From positions 5,856,428 to 5,920,427 of the forward strand of contig NC_085067.1 of the NCBI RefSeq assembly GCF_963662255.1: a DNA stretch of 64,000 bases. The letters are read 5' to 3'. Position numbers and translations under genes: made by a program. Under the pieces are notes generated by a model. It saw nothing but the letters and a program-made list of their open reading frames with translations, was not told the DNA's origin and ran no database searches. This DNA comes from Cinclus cinclus. Its lineage: Eukaryota; Chordata; Aves; Passeriformes; Cinclidae. Shown piece by piece: positions 35,301 through 47,300 of the stretch. The stretch's first letter is position 1. Each line of letters opens with the position of its first letter.

Positions 35301-38300
35301 CTTCTCACATTAGTCACCAGCTGTGTAATGAGGCTTCATGTGTGCTCTGCTAATAACCAAATCACTGCCCTTATTTGAGACTCTCTGCTGCTGAAGTTGG
35401 TTGCTCCTGTGATGTCCTGCCTCCCTGTGCTGTTTGGGAATAGACCTCCCTGAATTATCTGCCTCTATTTCCACTCCTGGTTCCTGGAGCATGACAGTGT
35501 CCAGTCCTTGTTATCTTGCAGTGCCTGTGAATTGAACTAATTAATGTGAAAGCTGCATTAGGAGCAGCCAAATTTCTATTTTTAGCTGTACGTTTCACAT
35601 GTTGTTAGTGACCTCACCTCAAAAATACTGAACCTGTTGCTGCTGGGAGCTGCTTTTTGCTGCTGGTTTTGACAACACTATTTTCTTCTGCCTTCTGGCT
35701 TTGCTAGAAACTTTCCTGCAATCCCTATCAGAACTTTCCCAGCTCTGATTGCCTGGCATGGGAAACTCTAGAAATCTCATTCAGTGGCCTGTATCAGCCC
35801 CAGGGTGGTGCAAATAGCAGTGTAGGTGATGTTCTCAAGGTCTCTCATGTGGTGACCCAAGTTTCTACTGGCACAGATGCTTCTCTTACTTTCTACAGGA
35901 GCTGGAGTCAGCTGGTGTCCCCATTGTAACAAACAACCTTTTGTTAACCTGTAGTTCATTTCTGGAAGAAGTTTGTAGCTCTTGTCCTCTTGTTTTCCTC
36001 CTCTGAGCCTTTTCTCATATACATGGCGTGTTCCTCAGCGTGTGCTATGGGAGCAGGAGTGTTCCTTCAGCTTTTTTAACTGTGGTGTTCTGCTCTCTCC
36101 AGCAATCTGCAGAGCGCTGTGTGAGCACCCTGCTGGACCTCATTCAGACCAAGGTCAACTATGTGGTGCAGGAGGCCATCGTGGTCATCAGGGACATCTT
36201 CCGCAAGTACCCCAACAAGTACGTGCAAGTAGCCTCAGGTTTCTTTGGAAGCACTTGGCTGCCATCATCAGAACAGAGCAGAACTCAACTCATCAGGGCT
36301 CTGAAGCAAAGGTGGAAGCTGTGATCCCACTCCTAGTTTGGTAGGATTCAAGTGTTGGCTCTAGATGAGGTGTCAGCCTGGCTTGTTCTTAGTTTGAATT
36401 GAAAGGTTTTTTCTTCCCCACCGCTCCATATTGAAGCCTGGATCAGAAGCCAGTAAAGCTCTTTCAGAGGATGCCAGAAGGAAAATTTTGCCAAGTTTAC
36501 AACATAAGGCTATTTTGGTTTTAATCCCCTCTAGAAATCCATGAAGTGTACAAGTGTCCTCATGCAGGGCTGTGAAAATTCATGGCTCATGTGATCCAAG
36601 ATCCAGTCAGGTTGTGCTGAACAAAGCACTGCTTGCTTGTCCCACCAAGTATTCCCTCTGGCTTGGGCAGAACTCAGCTTCTCTTGGTTCTGCAGTAATC
36701 TTTTATCTCCATAGCCACACAAGTGCAGCAGTATTTTTCAGCAGAGACTTCATGATCACCTAAAAACTATTATGGGACATCTGTGGGTTTCCTTGGCAAT
36801 TTCTGCTGTCAGTCTCAGAAATTCCCTGTTTGTGGGGATACCCACACATGGGAATAGGGGAACCTAAACTATTGTGGGATATTGTCTGGTTTGCAGTAGA
36901 GCCTTGGGGGGATTGTAATACCCAGTTTAGAGTTACCAGGCTGAAGCCTCCAGCAAGGCTGCAGGATCTGATTCAGACTCATGGTTTGAACTGTTGGATC
37001 AAATATTCCCATTAGCAAACAGAAAGTGAGGCAGCTTTATCTTGAACTCCACATCTGGGTGGTCTTGCTGATGGATTAAACTGCAAAGCCCCTGTGAGAT
37101 GTCAGTGCTCAGCTTTGGGAGAAGAAAAATAGTTGAATGAAAATGCTGCTTGTTTTCTAGAAATAAAAGACATTAATTCAGTGCAGGATTCTCTGCAGAA
37201 TGATGTGGCAGAAATGGAGTAAAACAAGCCCCAGTAATCCACCTGTACCCTGACAAACCAGGTATGAGAGCATCATTGCTACTCTGTGTGAGAACCTGGA
37301 TTCCCTGGATGAGCCAGATGCCAGAGCTGCCATGATCTGGATAGTGGGTGAATATGCTGAAAGAATTGACAATGCAGATGAGCTGCTGGAGAGTTTCCTG
37401 GAGGGTTTCCATGATGAAAGTACTCAGGTAAAGTAGCAATGTGCATCTCACCTGTAGTGTTTTGTGTGGTGTGTTTATGGGATGGACAGTAAATGTTATT
37501 GTAGTGGTCAGACAATACCTGTCAATAAAAGCTTCACTATTGGGCTAAAACTCCTGGGAATCTGCAGTTTTGCTTTGTTGTCTGTGTGTCCAAAAATTCC
37601 CTTCTTTGGAAGGACAAGACAGAACTGGAGGGGGTTCCAGAGGTTGCATATTTCTTGAGGGAACGGCTGTACTGGGGACCAGAACTTAGCTAGTGATGGG
37701 ATGCATCACAGTGTGACACAAACCTCAAAGCCTGCTGCCCAGGGACTTGTCTGTGAAAGTGTTTCACAACAGGCAAGAGTCTGAGTTCATTATACTGGGT
37801 TTCACTGGCAAGGAATAGTGAGGAAATTGAAGTCTTGTGTTTTATATCAGTAAAGGATGTGGAGACTTGTGAGACGTTGAATGGATGAATTTCTAATCTC
37901 TCCCGTGCCCCTGTCTCTCAGGTGCAGCTCACCCTCCTGACTGCAATAGTGAAGCTGTTCTTGAAAAAGCCTTCTGAGACACAGGAGCTGGTCCAGCAGG
38001 TCCTCAGCCTGGCCACACAGGTAAGCCAAGATATCCAGTGATCCAGAGGCCTGCAGACACTGTGCTGGCTTGCTGTGTGATGTCTCCCATTTGTCAGGCC
38101 AGGCAGCTTTGCAGTAGATCAGATTCAAGGGTGTTTGGTCCCTTCTCTCCCAAAGAGACACTATTTAAAAGCTGCTTTATGCCTGTTACCTTCTGGAATC
38201 TGCTTCCTCCTCCTTAGCTCTTGCTTTATCTGAATTCCTTCTCCATTCACTCACTAAATGGAAAATTAGGGACAGTGTAGAATTAATCAAGAAACCAAAA

Positions 38301-41300
38301 CTCTTTCTCCTTGAAGGTGGTTTGCAGTTAAACATCTGGAGCTATAACAGAGGCAAAGAGCCTGGTAAAGGCTTTGTTCTGGGAACAGCAAAGTTTAAGC
38401 AGTGCTATGAAAAAGAAAGAACTGAAGTTTGGGGTTTTTCCTTTGTACTTGGATGCTGTCAACCAGTGTGGCAGCTTTGCTGGAGGCTGTAGCAGTGGGT
38501 TAAGATCACGGATTCATTATGCATGAGATGCTGAGTTATGAGCTCAGATCACTGCAGGCAAGGCTGGGCTTGAGCTGGCAGACACAACTGCTGTAGTTCT
38601 GGAGGACAGAGGTGGAGATGTCCTGGTGGCAGGGGTGGATAAGAGCTCAGCTCATCTTCCTACACTCCTTGGCTGTAATGACTAGGGTAAAGTGCCCTAA
38701 AAAAGCAGCTCCTTTCCAGACCTGCTGTGTCAAGTGATAAAAATAGTCTGCCAGCTGAATAAGCTGTGATTGTTTCTGAGCAGAAAACCTGGAGTCAATC
38801 ATCAGCTGGCCTTTTTGATCCTCTTTGCTGCAAGAAATCACAGCTATGGACTTACTGCACTTAAAACTTTTATTCATTCCTTTGGTGAGTTGCATTGGTC
38901 AGCAGCAACAAACCCATGACCTGATTTTCTTGCTTCAAAACCTGCTATTAGGCAGGATCTGAGCTGCTCTTCAGAGAGGAGTGGGCCAAGGGCACGCTGT
39001 ATCATTTGCCTGAGCCAAGAGAAGAAAGGTACTAAGTGCTAAAACCCACTGTGCTGAGTCACAAAATATTTAATGACACCCTCAGAATATAACAGGCGTC
39101 TGGGTTTTTTTTTCCTCTGTTTGTCACAAATGTTGGTTCAGTCTGGCTTTTTGTATTTTATATGAATAATAAGTCAATGTAGGATAACTGGCTGTAAAAC
39201 ACTGAAAAACCTTGTTTCAAGGTCTGATTTCTGGGTAGAGGTGGTGTTATTCACTTGAGTGGGAGAGTAATTACACATGTGTTCTTTGCCCAGCTTAGGT
39301 ATTGTTGCACTTTGAGTGTCTCAGGGCTTGTCTGCACAGCAGACTGCAGGTGTGGTTGTAGCAGGAGCCAGCCTCATCCAGCCAGCACTGGTAAAAATAG
39401 CAGTGGAGCAGCTGGGGCTGGAAGAAGCACTGGAATTGAGGTCTCAGACCTCTGCATCCCCATTGCTGTTGCATGGGTGGGGAGCTGAGCTAGCCAGGGT
39501 TCATTGGTGTAGCTCCATAGGTGTGCATGCAGACACTGGAGAGGGGAGAAACTGGGAGAGATTTGAGCCTCTTGTTTCAGTTGCTTTGCCAGTTTCCAGT
39601 GTGGTTTTTTTGGCTGTGAGGAGAAACCATCAGCCTTGAATCTTTAGGTGCCTGCAAGTAGGAGAGCGTGGCCTTTCATGTGTGCCCTTGCAGAAACCCT
39701 GCCTGATCCTGAGTGCAGAGTCTGGGAGAGGTTGTTAAGGGTGTAAGGAATCCACAGTTCTACCATCAAACAAATCCAGCTCTGCAGAGATAATGTGTGA
39801 GACAACAGAGAGATTAATTTAGGTCCTTACAAGCAAAATGAGCTGAGCTCAGTCTCGTTCCAAAAAGAGGTTTGAGAATGTCTTGAGGCAGATGCAGGTT
39901 CTAACAGGGCAGCAGCAATGAGAGCAGAGAAGAGAAAAAGAAATGCCAAGAGGAAGGCTGGTGAGGTGTACAATATTTTGCTGGAATTTTATCAAGGGGA
40001 AAAAAACCTCAAATATTTATCTTGTTATTCTGCTGATGGGAGGATTAAAAATTTGAGTTCTTGTTTCCATGAACAGTTCACTACAACATAAAGCCACAGC
40101 ACCTCCTCCTCCCTAGAACATTATCAGCAAACCATCCCCAGTCACTTTGCTGCTCTGGGCAGAGCTACTCAAAGACTAGAGAAGTAATTAGCACTTCATG
40201 CAGAGGCAAAAGTATCTGCAGTAAAACAAGGTTATTATTGACAGCTGGAGAACTGATGAAGTACCCTAAGTGTGTATCATTAGCATCTCTCCATACTTCA
40301 TTAGATAACTAAAAGGCAGGATAAATAAGATCCCTTTTGCTATAAAGAATATGGCTTATTAAGATATGGCTCTGCAGCATCTTTTTTGTCCAGCAGTGCC
40401 CTTGGGTAAATCATATTTCCAGGAATCTTGTGTCATTATGCAGTACTATGCTCTAGTGTGTAACAGTCATTGCCACTCATGTTCTTTTCCCTGAATTTCT
40501 CCTAACACTTAGTGGCAGGAAAATCTGGGAAGCAGTTGGCAGCTCTGTGGTTTGGGGCAATTGTGGGGTGTAAATCCTGGGCTTTTTTCTCCCTGACCAG
40601 CTGAGCAAGAAGCCAGGCATTAATACTTTGGTTCTTGTTTTTAATTTTAAGAAGTATGTACTGTCGTTTTGAAATTGGTGGCTGTGGCTGCTGGCTGGTT
40701 GGGTTTTTTTTAATCCAGCAGAATCACTGCTGGAAGAATAAAGTGATTACAGACATTAGTTCACTTCAGACCTGTGAGTGATGCATTGCTTTGTCTCAGG
40801 ATTCTGACAACCCAGACCTGCGGGACCGTGGCTACATCTACTGGCGCCTTCTTTCCACGGATCCAGTGACTGCCAAGGAAGTGGTGCTCTCAGAAAAGCC
40901 ACTGATTTCTGAGGAGACTGATCTGATTGAGCCAACCCTGCTGGATGAGCTGATCTGCCACATTGGGTCTCTGGCTTCTGTGTACCACAAACCACCCAAC
41001 GCTTTCGTGGAGGGGAGCCACGGCATCCACCGCAAGCACCTGCCAATCCACCACGGGAGGTGAGCTCAGGCAGCCCTGGGGATCACAGGCAGGGTTGGTT
41101 GTTTCCTTCTAGCAAACAGTCCAAAAGATGCCAAGATCTTTTAGAAGATCCTAGAGGGATTTTATTGATAGTTTGCAGGTCATTCAAGGGCCTGTTTCTT
41201 GCAGGATGTAATCCTGGGTGTGAAGTGTCCAAATTTCAGGGTCAGAAGATGCAGAAAGTGTCAAAGTTCCTATGTGAGGAGAAGCTCTGATGTTTTTTGA

Positions 41301-44300
41301 GAAGACTTTTGAATAGAAAAGCAGAAGCTTTGGATGACTGGTGCAAGGAGGACTGGAGTGAGAACAGGCATTTTTCAGAAGATGATTTGCTTCAGTAGGA
41401 GCTTTGCTTCAGTAACAGCTCAGCTTTATGAGCCTGTGTCCTGGAATGCAGTATCACTTTCCTGGAACAGGCAAGCACAGGGATCCTTCACTGCTGGAAC
41501 ATGAAATGGAGAAGGATTGGTAAAACTCCCTTTCTCACTTGATACCTGTAAAGCAAGGGAAGTGCAAAAGCCATCTAAGCCACATCACTGTTAGAGCTCA
41601 AAAGGAGATGGGTGGACTGGCATGGTCTGTCTGACCTTTGTGAGGTGGGGGAAATGCTTTGGCTCTTTGCCTGGTGCTTCAGTGGCTCCCTGGGAGGGAT
41701 CATTTCTGGCAGCAGGTTAATTCTGCAAGAGCAGGCAGTGCCTCAGTCCCAGCTGGGGCTGTGTTGCTGTTGGGCCTGTTCCCATGGTCCCTCACTCAGG
41801 TGAACAGTTTGCTATTTGCACTAGTGGTATTAATTACAAAAATGAGTATATCTTGCAGCAAGAGGCAGAGTAGCCAGGCTTACCTCTTAATAATATTCCC
41901 AAAGTGACATTTGGAGTGCTATTTTTTGCAGTTGAACTGATAAATCAGTGTGCGATGCTGCTTCTTTTCTATTTTCTGACACCACTTCTCTGCTATTCTT
42001 AGCAAGTAAAGCTATTTCTGTGGTGGCTGGCTTTGGGAAGCTGAGTTGTTTTCTCCCTGCCTGTGAAATCAAGCCTGGCTGCACTGACCCAGAATCAGCA
42101 AGCACAAATGTACCAGTTGGACAGGAGAAGCAGTGGCCACTTTCCTACCTCTCCTAATCAAAGATTGTCTCTCAATGAGCTGGTTTTCGGTGTTACCAGC
42201 CTTCCTGTATGTTGTTGTTCCAGATCACTACAGCAAACAGCATTGTAGGGGATTTAGCTCAGCAAATTCAGCTTTTTGAAGGAGCAGGTTATGATCATCT
42301 TGCATTTAGTGTCTATGTGCTTGACTCTCATTGCTCATGCTCAGTCTGCTGACCTTAAGTATTTTCTGACTTTGGCAGAACCATCGCTTCAAAAAACCTC
42401 AAAAACCAAACCTCCAGGTCTCAGTCAGCAGTGCAAGCTGGGGGAAGGTTTGAGGGGTGCTCAGCAGGGCGTGCTGCACACTGATCATACTGATGCAGTG
42501 GTAAATATAAAAAATTAGTGGGATTAGTTTATTGGCACACTAGGCTTCTCTGATGGGAGCTCACCTCAAGTGGCCCCATTTTTGGGATTTTCTGCATCAG
42601 TTTAAGGCAAGTGAAGGGTACCCAGTGAAAGAAGTCCAAACAGGTGAGGTGATTTTCTGTACAACTGCACTCCAGTGACCATTCTAGTGACTGATCCTTG
42701 TGGTAGAGACTGATGGCACTGTGAGGTGGGAATGGGGAGATGTCCACAGTGAGTGTGGTTTGAGAGGGTCAAGACAGCACTGCCTTGACTGGTGCTTCCC
42801 TGAGTATAAACCCAGGAGGAGTTCTGGTTGGCACAACACACTGTATGGCATTTTGATTCATTTCTTTTCCATTCAGAGCACTTTAGGGCAGGTTTCTTGC
42901 AGCTGTCAGCTGATGGAAAGACCCATTGAACAGCTCACAGATGGTGAAATGTTCCTGCCTCTTCAGTGAGCCCAAGTGTCACAGAGCTGCAGATGTATCC
43001 TGAGGATGGGGGAAAAATCTGATGGCTTGGCAGTGTTTCTTCATGTGGTGGCTCCCACCACCCCTGCTCAGCCATAATTCAGCTGCAAAATTTTGGGAAG
43101 ATGTTAACAGGGTTCCTGGGAGAAGCAGATCTGGTTAGACTTGGGCAGGAGTCTCTATTTCCCTGTTTCACAGGTGGCTGCAGAAAATTTTTGATTCTGG
43201 TTCAGGCTGTACATCCCATGTGACTCCAACATGTGGGAGCTGCTGGAGGCTGAACTCACAGGGCCAAATCTCCAATTCCCATGGCCAAACCCAAGACTGT
43301 AAGGGGGAAATCTTGTATCAAGCCTTTTTGCCCTTTTAAACCCACATATTCTTTGTTAATTTCTTTTCTTTCAAAGAAAATGCAAAGTTGTTTATAGGAA
43401 TCTCTTTTAAGAGATTCTGCACAAATGGAAGTCTGAGATTTTACTTTTTTCAAACGAACAGACTGAGCTTTGTCCTTTCCTCATTTCTTGCTGGGCTTTG
43501 GGGCAGCAGCAGTTACACAAGACGCTGAGGGATTTGTGTGTCTCCATCAGGAGAAGGATGAGTAAGTGTTGAAGGGGTGGAGTGTTAGAGGGATTATATC
43601 CTGGGAAGGAACCGAGGGGTTTGTGATGTGCCTCTCTCAGAGAGGCTGTTCCTGTTCCCAGGCTGGGGGTGGGAGTGGATCACAGTCACCACCTCTCCTC
43701 GGGAATGCTTCAGTGAGCACTTCAGCACACTCAGCACTCTCCCTGCTGAAGGCAGCAGCAGAAAGGACAGCTAATATTAGTGCTATTGGGGCTCTAGAGC
43801 TTTTAATGCAAAGAAGCTTCCAAGCCTTTCTGCTGCTGCCTGGTAACTAATTCATTCTGCACTCCTTATGCTCCATCTCTTCCTCCTGGCACTGGGATTG
43901 GGAGCAGCTTTATACTCTGTCACTGAATCTTTCCCCTCAATAGCTGAAAAAAGGATAAGAGAATTTTGGCTACTCAATATCAGAAGCTGCAGTGCTTGCA
44001 GAACAGCCCCAGTGTTAAACACCTTGTCAGGACACTAATTCCCACAGCAGTGGTGTGCACTTAGCTGCTGGCTGCAGGAACGTGAACTAGAAATAATTTT
44101 ATCAGTTACTGCTGGAAACAGGATATTCAGTGGATTTTAATTATCAAAAAATGAGCATATCTGGATTTAAAGAATAAATACATTAGCTCCTGGAGAACTC
44201 ACTACACAGTTTTGGTTGGTTTTTTTTTACCTTCTCCTTGTTATTGAATTCAGTGACAAGTAAATATAAAATATGTAAAAGGTAGCCAGACTGCATATGA

Positions 44301-47300
44301 TGATAAATTTTGGAAGCTGTATAATGAGTGTTTCTAGATTAGTAATTAGCATGCCTGCTAACTCAGAGGAAAGGAAATTATTGGTAGAAGGGATGAATAA
44401 ATTTTAGATTGAGTTTTTCAATTAGGAAAGATTGATGGACCTTGTTGCTGGTCAGGAGAAGGTGATTAATCTAGATCTGAGGGAAATGGTGGAGTTTGCA
44501 CTGGTTAGAGTAAGGGCTCAGGGGTTTTATCAGTGTTAGATCTCTGAGAATAGCTGGATTATTTTATTTTTCCCTGTGTTTTCATGTCATTCTTAGGCCC
44601 AGTGGGCTGAAAATCATCTCAGTAGGTTTATTCTGAGGTAGGAAACACTTATTTTCAGTTCTGTAGCCCGTGTGGTACCCATGGCTCTCTGTTTTGGAGG
44701 GGATCTCTGATTCTAGGGGTGTGGGTAGGATTCACCTGTTGCAAGATTCCTTTTGCTGGGCTGAAAACCATGTACAATGCAGGGAAAATCTTTGTGCTCA
44801 GAGTGGTGAAGAGGCATGTGCCATAACCCTGCCTGGTGCAGGACAGTGGCCATGGCAGCTGCTGGCACCATCTTTTGCCTGGCTTCTGCTGCTGAGCCAC
44901 CTCTTGCTGTGTTTTCCCTATGCTGGGAACCTGGAACTGGAGACCAGAGGTGACTGATATTTATCTTTTCTGCTTCTTGTTCTCCCCCCACAGCACTGAT
45001 GCTGGTGACAGCCCCGTGGGTACCATGACCACCACAAACCTGGAGCAGCCACAGGTCATCCCATCCCAGGGTGACCTCCTGGGGGACCTCCTCAACCTGG
45101 ACCTGGGGCCCCCTGTGAATGTGCCCCAAGTGTCCTCCTTGCAGATGGGTGCTGTGGACCTCCTGGGAGGAGGGCTGGACAGCTTGGTAAGCAGCACATC
45201 CTCTTTAGCTGATGGGAGATAATTGGAGCTGTGCTTATCTCTGCAAAGCTTTGATCGTTTGTGCTTTTAATGCTCAGTGAGCCGGGCTCCCAGTGCTGAG
45301 TCCTGAAACTCCAGGAGGATTTAACCAGAGTTATTGTACCAACTTTCAGCAGGCTTTTCCTGTTCTGCAATGATTGTTGCTGCATGCTGTAGAATCCCCA
45401 TGGTCAGTGGACATATTTGTTCTGTGCTTTTTCTGTCTGCAGAAGAAAACAAAAAAGTTGCTTTAAGGATGTAAAAGTGTTTTGCTGCTTTCTGTTTGAA
45501 TCAGGCTCCCCTTTAATAAGGCATTTATTCCACCCAGTTCACAGCCCTACTGAATTTCAGTGCTAAAGCTCTCAGGCTGTAACTCTGTGTCTTCCCATTT
45601 GTATATTCTCCAGAGCATGCCATGGTTTAATATCAGTAACATTTTAATTGCAGTGAGGTCAAGAGGGAGCTCTCTGTGCAGTCCTCCCTGTGCCAGAGCT
45701 GCTCACAAGGCACCTGCCCTTCTACTAACAGGGTCATGCTCCAGTGGGAGCAATCACACCTCCCTTGTGCTCTAGGAAAGGGAGCTGGGCACGAGCTGCA
45801 ATGAGAAAATCACTTAGCAGGGAGCCAGCAGCAGGGGGAGGTCAGTGGTGCTGTGGTTTTAGGTTGGTGGCAGTCAGGCAGTGAGGAGTGCTGACTGTAA
45901 GGTCAGCCTGGGAGCTGTTCCCAAGGCAGGGAGCACAGCACACAGATGCCCAGCTCACTGCTGGCTTCCCCACAGGGGAAATAAGCTCTCCTAGTTGTAT
46001 TTGCACCATGTGAATCAAGTAAGACTGACTCAGGGGACATAGTTGGGTGGTTTTCAGACTTGGAGTGGGTTTGTCTTACTTTAGGTTTGGCCTGTGAGGA
46101 GTTGAGCTGGGTTATCTCTGCCTGGTTCAGGTACACTTTCAGTTCTGAGTCAAGCTTTGAATAACAGAGGTAGGAGGCAGTTGGATGAACCCAAATTCAA
46201 CAAATCCTTATTAGTCAAATATATATTTTTTTAAGCTGCCATAAGCTTATTAAAGCAAATGTTAAGCACATTTCCAGCTCCAGTGCTTCATGGCCTAATG
46301 AGCTGGAAACAATCTAACCCTTAATGGCACTAGCACTCACAGAGGGCAGAGGTGCTGTAGGCTCTGCACTCTCCAACCAGAGGTGTCTGGTTAGCAGGAG
46401 CACTGCTCTTACTGGGCATTAGCAAAATGGTCAAGCTGGACTTGCTGGGAAAGCAGTCAGTGAGCCCTGAGCAGTGACCTGTGCAGCCTTTCCCTGCACT
46501 GCAAGTGATGCATCTACAAACCTGGGACTGGGAATGAAGGCATTGCAGAAGGTGATGCTGCCTGTGGTGCCACAGGATGGTTTGCACTTAAATTCCTCTC
46601 TGCTGCCTTCCAGGCCTCTCACAGGAACCCTTTGTTCCTCGTTAGTGTCACACAAATAAATGGACACAGTAGAACTAAAACTTGGTTTTGGGAGAAGAGC
46701 TTTCTTGCAGCTGGCATTAATGGGCTTAATTTAGTGACCTGCTCTGACAGTGGAGCTGTTAGTTGAAACGGTAGCAGGCTTTTACTTAATATTTTTCTCA
46801 AGCCTTAAGTACATTCATGGCATTATGGATGGAGTGTGATCTGACAAAATGATCCTGTCTGGATAGGGAGTAGCTGTGCCTGGGGCTGCATGGCCAGCAC
46901 ACTCTCAGATGAATAGACAGGGAGGCACTAAAAAAAAAAAAAAAAAAAAAATCTGAGTCCTGGTGTGGGTTTTGAAGGTGGATGTTTTGTATTGGAGGGC
47001 TGCTGCATCAAAGCTCCAGCTTTTCCTTGCCTTGGTCAGTCTCTTTTCTCAGGTAACAAGTGACAGGATAAGAGGGAATGGCCTCTACTTGTGCCAAGGG
47101 AAGTTAAAATTGAATATTGGAAAAATCTGTCTTCACCAAAAGGATTTTCAAGCATGGGAATAGGCACCAGGGCAGTGGTGGGGTCACTTAAAGATTATGT
47201 AGATGTGGTACTTGGGGACATGGCTTAGTGGTGGCCTTGGCAGTGCTGGTGGAGCACTGTGGAGGTCTTTTCCAACTTAAATGAGTATAGGATAATAAAC

